Source: a bacterium (GTDB taxonomy: Bacteria > Bacillota > Clostridia > Oscillospirales > Oscillospiraceae). From it: a stretch of DNA of 54,113 nt. The position numbers and the translations under genes are program-made. The notes below the pieces were generated by a model. That model was given only the letters and a program-made list of their open reading frames with translations, was not told the DNA's origin and ran no database searches. The DNA lies in contig JAQXJT010000004.1 of assembly GCA_029009095.1 (NCBI GenBank), forward strand, positions 1 through 54,113. Direction: 5' to 3'. This document shows, piece by piece, positions 1 through 7,923 of this stretch. How positions within the stretch are numbered: the first letter of the stretch is position 1; the number at the start of each line of letters is the position of its first letter.

Positions 1-130
1 TGGCGAAGCGTACGGCGGAAAATGTAAAGGGTTCCACCAGTTCCATGCTGACGCTCTGGGCCACAAAGGCCGCGCCCCAGATCATAGCCGTGAGAAAGAG
101 CAGCAGCGTATAGACCAGTTTCTTGTTCAT
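1..130 (-). CDS. EamA/DMT-family transporter, N-terminal fragment
   Basis: Only the first 43 codons are in the window; the gene runs off the left edge. The visible peptide begins MNKKLVYTLLLFLTAMIWG and continues AAFVAQSVSMELVEPFTFSA. The first transmembrane helix followed by a W-G-(A/S)-x-F motif and then E-P-F-T-F-x-A-x-R is the typical start of drug/metabolite (EamA) 10-TM permeases of the inner membrane. The start is the ATG ending at 130, preceded by a GGGAGAT ribosome-binding site. It is divergent from the lipoprotein gene at 339. The substrate cannot be inferred from this fragment. Confidence 0.75.
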   Translation of the reverse strand, partial: MNKKLVYTLLLFLTAMIWGAAFVAQSVSMELVEPFTFSAVRFA

Positions 131-275
131 ACCTATCTCCCTGAAAAAAGCGTGTCCCCGTATTTTTGCACATTTTTGTTCTTTTGGCAAGGCGCAAAAA
201 GCACATAAAACGCCGCCTCCCGCCGCCTCTCCTTTGTCCATGCCCCACGAAGCCGGGGTATGCGGCAGTTTCCAC

Positions 276-304
276 TTGATTTTCCGCACATATTTCAGTA
301 AACT
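276..304 (+). promoter_or_regulatory. Putative sigma-A promoter for the 339 lipoprotein/nfnAB unit
   Basis: TTGATT (276-281) and TAAACT (299-304) are separated by 17 bp, 34 bp before the lipoprotein start codon. It is a moderate match to the consensus and the best candidate in the 131-338 intergenic region, which otherwise shows no gene. Confidence 0.45.
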
Positions 305-338
305 GTCTGTATCCCTTGTATTAACGGAGAGCGATCCT

Positions 339-1139
339 ATGAATATATCCCCATTCAAAAAAACGGCCCTGCTGCTCCTCAGCGCCCTGCTGTTCCTGCT
401 GACGGGCTGCGGAAAAAAGAAGACGCTGGGCTACGAGGTGCTCTCCAAGCTGGACGACGAGCAGTTCTCCGTGGCCTTCCGGAGCGACGACCCTCTCCGC
501 GATATGGTGTCCGCCGCACTGGAGGAGGTGGCCGCCGAGGGTCTGCTCTCCCGACTCTCCGAGCAGTATCTGGGCAACGACTACTCCTGCCTGAGCGGCA
601 CTCCCGGGGCGCTGGAGACGCTGGGCGGCTCCATGCCCCCCAACCGGCCGCTGCGGGTGGGCGTGCAGGACGGCGCGGCGCCCCTCAGCTGGAAGGACGA
701 CAGCGGCAACTTTACGGGCATGATCCCCGATCTGGTCAACGCCGTGGCCGCCAAGCTCGGCTGCGAGGTCGTCTACTGCGAGATCCGCGTGGAGGATGTG
801 GAGGTGGAGCTGGGCAGCGGCAATGTGGACTGCGCGTGGCTCCCCGCCTCCTTCCCCGCCTCCGAGGACTACTCCCTCTCCCCCGCCTGGATGCAGAATT
901 CCCACCTTCTGGTGGTGCGGCAGGGCAGCGGGCTGAACCGGGTGAAGGATCTGAAAAACCATAACATCGGCGTCACCGACTCCACCAGCGAGCTGGCGCT
1001 GAAGAATAACAGCAAGATCTACGACAGCGTCACCATCTGGACCTACGCGGACATCCGCAGCTGCTTCACGGCCCTCTCCACCGGCGAGTGTGACGCGCTG
1101 ATCATCGACAACATCGTATCCATGAATTATCTCGGATAA
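339..1139 (+). CDS. Lipoprotein with a solute-binding (PBPb-type) fold in apparently permuted order
   Basis: 266 aa. A lipoprotein signal peptide ends in LTGC (C24), so the protein is probably anchored outside the membrane. Residues about 30-85 (YEVLSKLDDEQFSVAFR, LRDMVSAALEEVAAEG, YLGNDY) match what is normally the C-terminal segment of amino-acid-type binding proteins. Residues about 105-266 (PLRVGVQDGAAPLSW, GNFTGMIPDLVNAVAAKLG, VKDLKNHNIGV, ending CDALIIDNIVSMNYLG) match the normal N-terminal and middle parts and stop where the C-terminal segment should follow. The order is therefore rotated relative to GlnH-like proteins. The usual ligand-binding Arg after lobe 1 (TxxR) is replaced by PASEDYSLSP, so an amino-acid ligand is uncertain. 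I chose the ATG at 339 because of the signal peptide; longer in-frame starts lack one. No ABC permease or ATPase is adjacent; nfnA follows after 20 bp. Confidence 0.8.
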   Translation: MNISPFKKTALLLLSALLFLLTGCGKKKTLGYEVLSKLDDEQFSVAFRSDDPLRDMVSAALEEVAAEGLLSRLSEQYLGNDYSCLSGTPGALETLGGSMPPNRPLRVGVQDGAAPLSWKDDSGNFTGMIPDLVNAVAAKLGCEVVYCEIRVEDVEVELGSGNVDCAWLPASFPASEDYSLSPAWMQNSHLLVVRQGSGLNRVKDLKNHNIGVTDSTSELALKNNSKIYDSVTIWTYADIRSCFTALSTGECDALIIDNIVSMNYLG

Positions 1140-1159
1140 GCGTGGAAGAAAGGACGACT

Positions 1160-2011
1160 ATGTTTCCCATTTTGAGCAAGCGCGCCCTGAACGAAGCGGC
1201 CACGGTCTATGAATTCCGTATCCGCGCCCCGCTGGCGGCGGCCCACTGCCGGGCCGGCCAGTTTGTGATCATCCAGCTGGACGAGCAAGGAGAGCGCATC
1301 CCGCTGACCGTCGCCGCCTGCGACGCCGCCGAGGGCAGCGTCACCGTCATGGTGCAGGCCGCCGGCTTCACGACCCGGCTCCTCTGCGGCATGGAGGCGG
1401 GCGACGAGCTGTTCGCCGTGGCGGGTCCCCTGGGCCGGGCCACGGAGCTGAAAAACGGCGGAAACATCGCCGTGGTAGGCGGCGGCGTGGGCTGCGCCAT
1501 CGCCTGGCCGGTGGCCAGGGCCTTCCGGGACGCGGGCTGCCATGTGGATCTGATCGCGGGCTTCCGCAGCAGGGACATCGTCATGCTGGAAGAGGAGATG
1601 CGCCGGGACAGCAGCGAGTTCTTCCTCTGCACCGACGACGGCAGCTACGGGGAGAAGTGCTTCGGCAACGCCAAGCTGGAAGCCCTCATCCGGGAGGGGC
1701 GGCGCTATGACGAAGTGTTCATCGTCGGCCCCCCCATCATGATGAAATTCACCTCTCTGACCACCAGGCCCTACGGTATCTACACCGTGGCCTCCCTCTG
1801 CCCCGTGATGATCGACGGCTCGGGCATGTGCGGGGGCTGCCGGGTCACCGTGGGGGGCGAGACCCGGTTCGCTTGTGTGGACGGGCCGGATTTTGACGCC
1901 CATCAGGTGGACTGGGACGAGCTGATCGCCCGCTGCGGCTTCTACGCCGACGAAGAGGCGGAGGCCCGGGAACACAACTGCCGTATGACAGGAGGAGTAC
2001 GCCATGGCTGA
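1160..2011 (+). CDS. nfnA: NADH-dependent ferredoxin:NADP+ oxidoreductase subunit A (NfnA/SudB type)
   Basis: 283 aa. This is the small FAD/[2Fe-2S] subunit of the electron-bifurcating NfnAB complex, which couples NADH and reduced ferredoxin to NADP+ reduction in the cytoplasm. An N-terminal ferredoxin-reductase-like FAD domain (about 1-95) precedes an NAD-binding domain with GGGVGCAIAWPVARAF (about 110). The C-terminal cluster loop has GSGMCGGCRVTVGG and RFACVDGPDFDAHQVDW, typical of NfnA and of the dihydroorotate dehydrogenase electron-transfer subunit. The ATG at 1160 has a GAAGAAAGG ribosome-binding site; a GTG at 1142 is less likely. It overlaps nfnB by 8 bp. No pyrD lies beside it, so NfnA is preferred over PyrK. 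Confidence 0.9.
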   Translation: MFPILSKRALNEAATVYEFRIRAPLAAAHCRAGQFVIIQLDEQGERIPLTVAACDAAEGSVTVMVQAAGFTTRLLCGMEAGDELFAVAGPLGRATELKNGGNIAVVGGGVGCAIAWPVARAFRDAGCHVDLIAGFRSRDIVMLEEEMRRDSSEFFLCTDDGSYGEKCFGNAKLEALIREGRRYDEVFIVGPPIMMKFTSLTTRPYGIYTVASLCPVMIDGSGMCGGCRVTVGGETRFACVDGPDFDAHQVDWDELIARCGFYADEEAEAREHNCRMTGGVRHG

Positions 2012-3386
2012 GAACAGGAAGAGGGTACCCATGGCCGAGCGCCCCGCCGCCGAGCGCGCCCGCTCCTTCGAGGAAGTGGCGCTGGGCTACACGGCGGAGG
2101 AGGCCCGGCAGGAGGCGGAGCGCTGCCTCCACTGCAAAAAGCGCCCCTGCACCGGGGGCTGCCCCGTAGGCGTGCCCATCCCCGAGTTTGTGGGCAAGGT
2201 GGCCGAGGGCGATTTTGCCGCCGCCTACGAGCTGGTGCGCCGCGCCAACGCCCTGCCCGCCGTGTGCGGCCGGGTCTGCCCCCAGGAGAACCAGTGCGAG
2301 GGGCAGTGCGTCCGGGGCAACAAGGGCGAGAGCGTAGCCATCGGCCGGCTGGAGCGTTTTGTGGCCGACTGGGCGGCGGAGCAGGGTCTCACCGCCGGGG
2401 AGAAAGCCGCTCCCAACGGCCACCGGGTGGCCGTGGTGGGCTCCGGCCCCGCCGGACTGAGCTGCGCCGGGGAGCTTTGCGCCCTGGGCTACTCGGTGAC
2501 GGTGTTTGAACTGCTGCACAAGGTGGGCGGGGTCTTGAGCTACGGTATCCCCGAGTTCCGCCTCCCCAAGTCCATTGTGGAGCGGGAGGCCACCCAGCTG
2601 GCCGCCGGGGGCGTGGAGTTCGTCACCAACGCGGTGGTGGGCAGTTCCGTTACCGTGGACGAGCTGCTGGATGAGTACGAGGCCGTATTTCTGGGCAGCG
2701 GCGCGGGCCTGCCCAACTTTCTGGGCATTCCCGGAGAAAACCTGCTGGGCGTCTACTCTGCCAACGAGTATCTCACCCGGATCAATCTGATGAAGGCCTA
2801 CCGCAGCGACTATGACACCCCCGTGAAGCACCATCGCCGGGTGGCCGTGGTGGGCGGCGGCAATGTGGCCATGGACGCGGCCCGCTGTGCTCTCCGTCTG
2901 GGGGCCGAGGAGGTCAGCATTGTCTACCGCCGGGGCATGGAGGAGCTTCCTGCCCGGCGGGAAGAGGTGGAGCACGCCATGGCCGAGGGCATCCGCTTCC
3001 GGTTGCTCAGCAACCCTGTGGAGGTGCTGGGCGATGAGAAAGGCCGGGTGAGGGCGCTGCGCTGCGCGCAGATGACCTACGGCGAGAGCGACGAGAGCGG
3101 GCGGCGCAGCGTGCACCCGGTGGAGGGCAGCGAATTCCTGCTGGAAGCCGACGCCATGATCGACGCGCTGGGCACCAACCCCAATCCCCTGCTCCGCAGC
3201 ACCACCGAGGGCCTTGACGCCGACCGCCGGGGCCGCATCCTCACCGACGGGGAGCTTGCCACCAGCCGGGAGGGCGTCTTTGCCGGGGGCGACGCCGTTA
3301 CGGGCGCGGCCACGGTCATTCTGGCCATGGGCGCGGGCAAAAAGGCCGCCCACAGCATCCACCGCTATATCCAAAGCAAACAGTAA
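2004..3386 (+). CDS. nfnB: NADPH-binding bifurcating subunit NfnB (GltD-like flavoprotein)
   Basis: 460 aa. The large subunit of NfnAB carries the bifurcating FAD, two [4Fe-4S] clusters and the NADP(H) site. The N-terminal cluster region shows CLHCKKRPCTGGCPVGVPIP and then CGRVCPQENQCEGQCVRG. The first dinucleotide fold is VVGSGPAGLSCAGEL (about 149) and the second is VVGGGNVAMDAARCALRLG (about 284), followed by YRRGMEELPARREE, typical of the glutamate-synthase small-subunit family. Length matches NfnB. The 8-bp overlap with nfnA implies translational coupling. A glutamate synthase role is less likely because no large GltA-type subunit is present. Confidence 0.93.
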   Translation: MAENRKRVPMAERPAAERARSFEEVALGYTAEEARQEAERCLHCKKRPCTGGCPVGVPIPEFVGKVAEGDFAAAYELVRRANALPAVCGRVCPQENQCEGQCVRGNKGESVAIGRLERFVADWAAEQGLTAGEKAAPNGHRVAVVGSGPAGLSCAGELCALGYSVTVFELLHKVGGVLSYGIPEFRLPKSIVEREATQLAAGGVEFVTNAVVGSSVTVDELLDEYEAVFLGSGAGLPNFLGIPGENLLGVYSANEYLTRINLMKAYRSDYDTPVKHHRRVAVVGGGNVAMDAARCALRLGAEEVSIVYRRGMEELPARREEVEHAMAEGIRFRLLSNPVEVLGDEKGRVRALRCAQMTYGESDESGRRSVHPVEGSEFLLEADAMIDALGTNPNPLLRSTTEGLDADRRGRILTDGELATSREGVFAGGDAVTGAATVILAMGAGKKAAHSIHRYIQSKQ

Positions 3387-3397
3387 GGGACAGTTCT

Positions 3398-3853
3398 ATG
3401 GAAAATTTCAAGGAAATGTTCGTGCTTTTCTTCACCGGAAGGTGGAAAAAGCTCTTTCTCGAACCCACGGATAACGGCTGGATCAGCTTTTTCCGCTATG
3501 TCTTTGTGGGGGGCAGCTCTTTTGTGCTGGATTTCATTGTGTTTATGCTGCTCCAGCACCGGGGGATGCACTACGCTTTGGCGGAGGTGATCTCGTTCAG
3601 CGTGGGTTTCCTCTTCAACTTCTTTGGCGGGCGCAAGCTCATTTTCCGCAATGGCAGCCATGAAAAGGCCGGGACGGGCGAGCTGGTGGCCGTACTGGTG
3701 GTGGCCCTGCTGGGGCTGGGTCTTACGGAGCTGCTGCTCTATATGGGCGTGGAGTGGTTTTCCCTCCACAAGCTCCTCGCCAAGGCCATCGCCGCCATCA
3801 TTGCACTCTTCTGGAACTACTTTGCCCGGAAGAAGATCGTGTACAGGCAGTGA
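3398..3853 (+). CDS. GtrA family membrane protein
   Basis: 151 aa with four predicted transmembrane helices (about 29-50, 57-75, 91-110, 121-140). The family hallmarks are RYVFVGGSSFVLDFIVFMLL near the start, FLFNFFGGRKLIF in the middle and the final FWNYFARKKIVYR. GtrA proteins are thought to move or assist flipping of lipid-linked sugars for cell-surface glycans. The gene starts 11 bp after nfnB and shares its transcript up to the terminator at 3883. A functional link to NfnAB is not evident. Confidence 0.88.
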   Translation: MENFKEMFVLFFTGRWKKLFLEPTDNGWISFFRYVFVGGSSFVLDFIVFMLLQHRGMHYALAEVISFSVGFLFNFFGGRKLIFRNGSHEKAGTGELVAVLVVALLGLGLTELLLYMGVEWFSLHKLLAKAIAAIIALFWNYFARKKIVYRQ

Positions 3854-3882
3854 ACAGGAATACACCTCCGCAGACAGCGGAG

Positions 3883-3923
3883 AAGCGCTCCCCCTTACGG
3901 CTGTGTAAGGGGGAGCGCTTTTT
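3883..3923. terminator. Intrinsic terminator between convergent gtrA and rsgA
   Basis: A perfect 16-bp stem (3883-3898 with 3905-3920) with a 6-nt loop is followed by TTT on the plus strand. It sits between two converging genes and probably serves both, although the U-tract is better on the plus side. Confidence 0.8.
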
Positions 3924-3955
3924 CCCCGGCGGCCCGGAGAGGCTCTGTCTGTCGC

Positions 3956-5041
3956 TCATCTGCGGCCATTTTGTCCTTTGTCGGGCAGTTTCTGGTTCTT
4001 TTTGTTGCTTTTGGCGATGTCCTTAAACTTCTGCCGCTTCTCGGCCAGATAGCTCTCCGCGTCCCCGGCGTAGCGGTTCTCGGCTTTGAGCTTCCGGTAG
4101 GAGCGGAGCCGCTCCTCGGAGAGTTCGCCCCGGGCGATGGCGTCCCGCACCGCACAGCCCGGCTCGCCGCTGTGGCTGCAATCGTGGAAGCGGCAAGCGG
4201 CGGCCAGCGCTTCGATATCGGCAAAGGATTTGTCCAGCCCCTCCTCCAGCTCCCACAGTCCCAGCTCCCTCATGCCGGGGGTATCGATCACCATGCCGCC
4301 CTGTTCCAGCAAAAAGAGCTGACGCCGGGTGGTGGTGTGGCGGCCCCGGCCGTCGTTTCGCAGCCCGTTTGTGTCCAGCCGCTCCTCCCCCAGCAGATGG
4401 TTGGTCAGCGTGGATTTCCCCACGCCCGAGGAGCCGATCAGAGCCACCGTCCTGCCCCGTTGGATGTAGGGCAGCAGCTTTTCGTAGCCGCGTTCCTCCC
4501 GGTCGGTGGTGAGCACAATGTCCGTCCCCGCGGCGACGGACGAGACGGCGTTCACGAACTGAGCCGGATCGGGGCAGAAATCCGCCTTGGTCAGCACGAC
4601 CACGGGCGTGGCGCCGCTGTCCCAGGCCACGGCCAGATACCGCTCCAGCCGCCGGAGATTGAAGTCGCTGTTCATCGACATGCAGATGAACAGCGTGTCG
4701 ATGTTGGCCGCCACCACCTGCTCCGTGTTGCCGCTCCCAGCCGCCTTGCGGATAAAGACGCTCTTTCTCGGCAGGATCTCATGGATCACCCCGTGGCCCT
4801 GCCAGGCGTTGCGCTCGATCACCACGAAATCCCCCACGGCAGGGAAGTAGGCCGGGCTTTTCGCCTGATGGCGCAGTTTGCCGGACACCTCCGCGAACTG
4901 TTCGCCTCCCTCGCTGACCACCCGGTACAGTCCCTTTTCCTGGGCGATGACCCGCCCCACCGCGCAGTCTCCCGGGTACCCGGCAGCCGCCTGGGCGTAC
5001 GCCTCCGGCAGGCCCAGCGCGGACATATCGATGCTTTTCAT
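3956..5041 (-). CDS. rsgA: Small-ribosomal-subunit biogenesis GTPase RsgA
   Basis: 361 aa. A circularly permuted GTPase that matures the 30S subunit. The N-terminal OB domain is followed by the G4 motif VVVLTKADF, then G1 GSSGVGKSTLTNHLLG, then G3 DTPGMRELGLW, the order that defines this family. The C-terminal zinc finger CRFHDCSHSGEPGC and a lysine-rich tail are present. The ATG ending at 5041 has a GGAAAGGGG ribosome-binding site; an upstream in-frame ATG at 5110 would add 23 unconserved residues. It lies 100 bp downstream of metI, with only an imperfect GC hairpin between, so read-through from the met unit is possible. Confidence 0.95.
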   Translation of the reverse strand: MKSIDMSALGLPEAYAQAAAGYPGDCAVGRVIAQEKGLYRVVSEGGEQFAEVSGKLRHQAKSPAYFPAVGDFVVIERNAWQGHGVIHEILPRKSVFIRKAAGSGNTEQVVAANIDTLFICMSMNSDFNLRRLERYLAVAWDSGATPVVVLTKADFCPDPAQFVNAVSSVAAGTDIVLTTDREERGYEKLLPYIQRGRTVALIGSSGVGKSTLTNHLLGEERLDTNGLRNDGRGRHTTTRRQLFLLEQGGMVIDTPGMRELGLWELEEGLDKSFADIEALAAACRFHDCSHSGEPGCAVRDAIARGELSEERLRSYRKLKAENRYAGDAESYLAEKRQKFKDIAKSNKKNQKLPDKGQNGRR

Positions 5042-5141
5042 TCTTTTCCCCTTTCCGGCACGGAAAAGCGGCGGGACGATCGCGCCCCGCCGCCATTTCT
5101 CTGTTGGCAAACCGGCGCCTCCTCCCCAAAGGGGCGGGCGC

Positions 5142-5846
5142 TTACTTTTTCAGCCGGCGGTCGGAGCCGACGGCGGCACGGGTGCCCACGGTCTGGAACA
5201 CCTCCACCATGAGGATCAGCACGATGACAGCCAGCAGCATGACAAGATACTTATAGCGATAGTAGCCATAGTTGATGGCGATCTTGCCCAGACCGCCGCC
5301 GCCGATGATGCCGCTCATGGCGCTGTAACCCAGGATGGTGGTAACGGCGATGGTCAGATTGGAGATCAGGGAGGGGACGCTCTCGGGGAGCATGACCTTC
5401 CAGATGATCTGCATGGGCGTGGCGCCCATACTCTGGGCGGCTTCGATGATATTGGGGTCAACCTCCCGGAGGCTGCTCTCGGCCAGACGGGCCACGAAGG
5501 GGAAGGCGGCGATGACCAGCGGCACGATGGAGGCCACGGTGCCCACGGCGGTGCCCACGATCAGCCGCGTCAGGGGGAAGACCATGATCATCAGGATCAG
5601 GAAGGGGACGCTGCGCAGGAGGTTCACCACAGCGCCGATGGCCTTGATCAGCCAGCCGGGCAGGGGAAGCACCCCGTCCTTCTCGCCCACCACCAGCAAA
5701 ATGCCCAGCGGCAGACCCAGCACACAGGCGAAAGCCGTGGCCAGCAGCGTCACATAGAGGGTCTCCCAGATGGCCAGGGGAAACTCGGAGCGGATGATGG
5801 AGAGCGCCTCCGCCACCGCCGCGGAAGAAAGCAACTTATCCAGCAT
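5142..5846 (-). CDS. metI: Methionine ABC transporter permease MetI
   Basis: 234 aa, inner-membrane permease with about five transmembrane helices. The cytoplasmic coupling loop that contacts MetN reads EAAQSMGATPMQIIWKVMLP, the EAA motif of MetI proteins. The N-terminal WETLYVTLLATAFACVLGLP and GIIGGGGLGKIAINYGY regions also fit. It is the last gene of metQ-metN-metI and overlaps metN by 11 bp, implying coupled translation. The substrate is probably methionine (L- or D-), judged from the complete MetQNI set and its Met-codon leader. Confidence 0.95.
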   Translation of the reverse strand: MLDKLLSSAAVAEALSIIRSEFPLAIWETLYVTLLATAFACVLGLPLGILLVVGEKDGVLPLPGWLIKAIGAVVNLLRSVPFLILMIMVFPLTRLIVGTAVGTVASIVPLVIAAFPFVARLAESSLREVDPNIIEAAQSMGATPMQIIWKVMLPESVPSLISNLTIAVTTILGYSAMSGIIGGGGLGKIAINYGYYRYKYLVMLLAVIVLILMVEVFQTVGTRAAVGSDRRLKK

Positions 5847-6852
5847 TGACTTCTACCTCCTCTGCCAGTACGCCTTCGCTGCGCTGCATATACGCTACGG
5901 CCTCCCGCACATTTTCCTCGCCTCCGGGGATGCCCAGCAGCATGGAGCCAAAGACCTTGCTGCCGATCTCCCGGGTGGAGGCGTAGGCAATGTTGGCCTC
6001 GATGCCCTTCTCAATGGCCATGTGAGCGATGAGCGGGGTGCCGGTGGCGTCGGCGCCGTTGAATACCACGCGGATGAAATGCTCGCCCGGCCCGGCGGCA
6101 ATGACGGAGCCGCTCTCCCCCTCGGGGAACACCAGACGGCGGGCCGCGGCAGACTTGGGATGGGAGAACACCTCGCTCACATTCCCTTCCTCCACCACCA
6201 CGCCTTTATCCAGAATGGCCACATGGCGGCATACATCCTCCACCACGCTCATCTGATGGGTAATGATGATGACAGTGATGCCCAGCTTCTCGTTGATGCT
6301 GCGGATCAGCTCCAGAATGGAGTGGGTGGTGGTGGGATCCAGGGCGCTGGTGGCCTCGTCGCACAGCAGCACCTTGGGGTCGGTGGCCAGAGCACGGGCG
6401 ATGGCCACCCGCTGCTGCTGCCCGCCGGAGAGCTGGGCGGGGTAGGCCCCGGCCTTGTCCGCCAGTCCCACCAGTTCCAGCAGCTCTCTGGCCCGCCGCT
6501 CGGCCTCCCTTTTCCCCACGCCCGCCAGCTCCAGCGGGAAGCAGACGTTGCGCAGGCAGTTGCGCTGCATCAGGAGGTTGAAGCCCTGAAAGATCATGGT
6601 CACATTTCTGCGCACGGCGCGCAGCTCACTCTCGGAGAGACTGCCCAGATCGCGCCCGTCCATGACCACGCTTCCCTCTGTGGGACGCTCCAGCATATTG
6701 ATGCAGCGCACCAGCGTGCTCTTACCCGCGCCGCTCATGCCGATGATGCCGAAGATATCCCCGTCCGGAATGGTCAGCGACACGTTTTTCAGCGCCGCGA
6801 CCTCTCCCTCAGAGCCTCGGAAGGTCTTGGATAAATTCCTTATCTCGATCAT
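5836..6852 (-). CDS. metN: Methionine ABC transporter ATP-binding protein MetN
   Basis: 338 aa. Contains Walker A (GMSGAGKST, about 39), Q-loop (MIFQGFNLL), signature (LSGGQQQRVAIARAL), Walker B (VLLCDEATSALDP) and the switch His (IIITHQMSVV). The C-terminal 80 residues form the NIL domain (IRVVFNGADATGTPLIAHMA), which in E. coli MetN binds methionine and inhibits transport when the internal pool is high. The start at 6852 (MIEIRNLSKTF) fits the family; an upstream in-frame ATG lies close to the intercistronic hairpin. The gene follows metQ by 101 bp. Confidence 0.95.
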   Translation of the reverse strand: MIEIRNLSKTFRGSEGEVAALKNVSLTIPDGDIFGIIGMSGAGKSTLVRCINMLERPTEGSVVMDGRDLGSLSESELRAVRRNVTMIFQGFNLLMQRNCLRNVCFPLELAGVGKREAERRARELLELVGLADKAGAYPAQLSGGQQQRVAIARALATDPKVLLCDEATSALDPTTTHSILELIRSINEKLGITVIIITHQMSVVEDVCRHVAILDKGVVVEEGNVSEVFSHPKSAAARRLVFPEGESGSVIAAGPGEHFIRVVFNGADATGTPLIAHMAIEKGIEANIAYASTREIGSKVFGSMLLGIPGGEENVREAVAYMQRSEGVLAEEVEVNAG

Positions 6853-6896
6853 TTTCTCTTTCCCCTGTATTGAATGATTTCCCGTAGAGACGCCCC

Positions 6897-6931
6897 CTGC
6901 CGGAAAAGCCACGGGGGGGCTTTTCCGGCAG
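6897..6931 (-). other. Perfect stem-loop between metQ and metN
   Basis: 14-bp uninterrupted inverted repeat (6897-6910 with 6918-6931) and a 7-nt loop of mostly one base type. No U-tract follows on the minus strand. It is more likely an mRNA-stabilising or processing hairpin that raises metQ over metN-metI than a full terminator. Confidence 0.65.
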
Positions 6932-6953
6932 AGTGATAAGTAGATGTGCTTAC

Positions 6954-7799
6954 TTACTTGACAGCGTCCAGGCTGGCCTGCTTGCCGCCGAAGACGGCCA
7001 TGGGCTCCACGTGCACGGTGCAGACGGTGACCAGGTGGGTGCCGTTCTGGGCGTTGAAGTCATCCAGGTAGGGGATGTGCTGGAAGTAGTTGGCGTCGAT
7101 CTCGCCGCTCTCCACCACATTGTTGGGCTGAACATAGTCGGTGAACTCCACGATCTCCAGGGTGATGTCCTTCTCGGCGAGGATCTCCTTGGCCACAGCC
7201 AGAATCTCGGCGTGGGGAGCGGGGGAAGCGGCCACGGAGATGGTGGTGCCGGCCAGAGCGGCGTAGTCCACGGTGGGATCAAAGCCGTCGCCCGGCTCGT
7301 CCACCACGGAGATCACGGCGCCCTCATACTTCTCGGTGATGAAGTCGGCGACCTTCTTGCTCTGCAGCGCGGCGGCGAGAGCCTTGGCAAAGGGCGCCTC
7401 CTCGTTGCCTTCCTTCACGACCAGGATGTTGCCGTAGGCGGAGGCGGAGCCTTCCACGGCCAGAGAACCGGTGACAGGGTTCAGCCCGGCGGCGATGGCG
7501 TAGTTGCAGTTGATGACAGCGTAGTCCACGTCCTTGAGCACATTGGGCAGCTGCGCGGCCTCCACTTCCTTGAACTCGATGTTCTTGGGGTTTTCCGCAA
7601 TGTCGCGGACAGTGGCGGTGATGCCGGCGCCTTCCTTCAGCTTGATAATGCCGTTGGCCTCCAGCAGCTGCAGGGCGCGGGCCTCATTGGTGGTGTCGTT
7701 GGGAATGCCGATGACGATGGTCTCGCTCTTGCCGCAGCCGCTGAGGCACAGCGCGCAGAGGAGGGTCAGTGCGAGGACGAGGGACAGAGTCTTTTTCAT
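6954..7799 (-). CDS. metQ: Methionine-binding lipoprotein MetQ (NlpA family)
   Basis: 281 aa. A lipoprotein signal ends in LSGC (C22). The mature protein shows the NlpA-type fold: VIGIPNDTTNEARALQLLEA near the start, DYAVINCNYAIAAGL in the middle, VESGEIDANYFQHIPYLDDF near the end. It captures extracellular methionine for MetN-MetI. It is the first structural gene after the Met/Cys-codon leader and attenuator (7855-8025). Its own ribosome-binding site is AAAGGAGAGC about 10 nt before the ATG. Confidence 0.95.
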   Translation of the reverse strand: MKKTLSLVLALTLLCALCLSGCGKSETIVIGIPNDTTNEARALQLLEANGIIKLKEGAGITATVRDIAENPKNIEFKEVEAAQLPNVLKDVDYAVINCNYAIAAGLNPVTGSLAVEGSASAYGNILVVKEGNEEAPFAKALAAALQSKKVADFITEKYEGAVISVVDEPGDGFDPTVDYAALAGTTISVAASPAPHAEILAVAKEILAEKDITLEIVEFTDYVQPNNVVESGEIDANYFQHIPYLDDFNAQNGTHLVTVCTVHVEPMAVFGGKQASLDAVK

Positions 7800-7854
7800 G
7801 GTGTTTGCTCTCCTTTTCTTTTCCTTTTATTTTTGTTTTTTGCCTTTATTACAC

Positions 7855-7887
7855 AAAAAAAGAGGGGCTTCCGAGAAGCTCCTCTTT
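7855..7887 (-). terminator. Leader terminator (attenuator) upstream of metQ
   Basis: On the minus-strand transcript, AAAGAGG pairs with CCUCUUU and GCUUC with GAAGC across one A-C mismatch and a UCG loop, followed by a run of seven U (7855-7861). It lies between the leader ORF stop (7924) and the metQ start (7799). A termination signal inside a leader and before the structural genes is the hallmark of attenuation. The leader's CUU codons (about 7928-7937) can pair with GAGGAGC of the 5' arm, giving a competing antiterminator. Confidence 0.85.
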
Positions 7888-7923
7888 GTGTACAGATCCA
7901 GTTCCGCCCTGGGCGGGATATGG

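Noticed and set aside
123-338. N-terminal extension of the permuted binding protein
   Set aside because: It overlaps the divergent transporter start and the promoter, and has no signal peptide; the ATG at 339 gives a proper lipoprotein signal.
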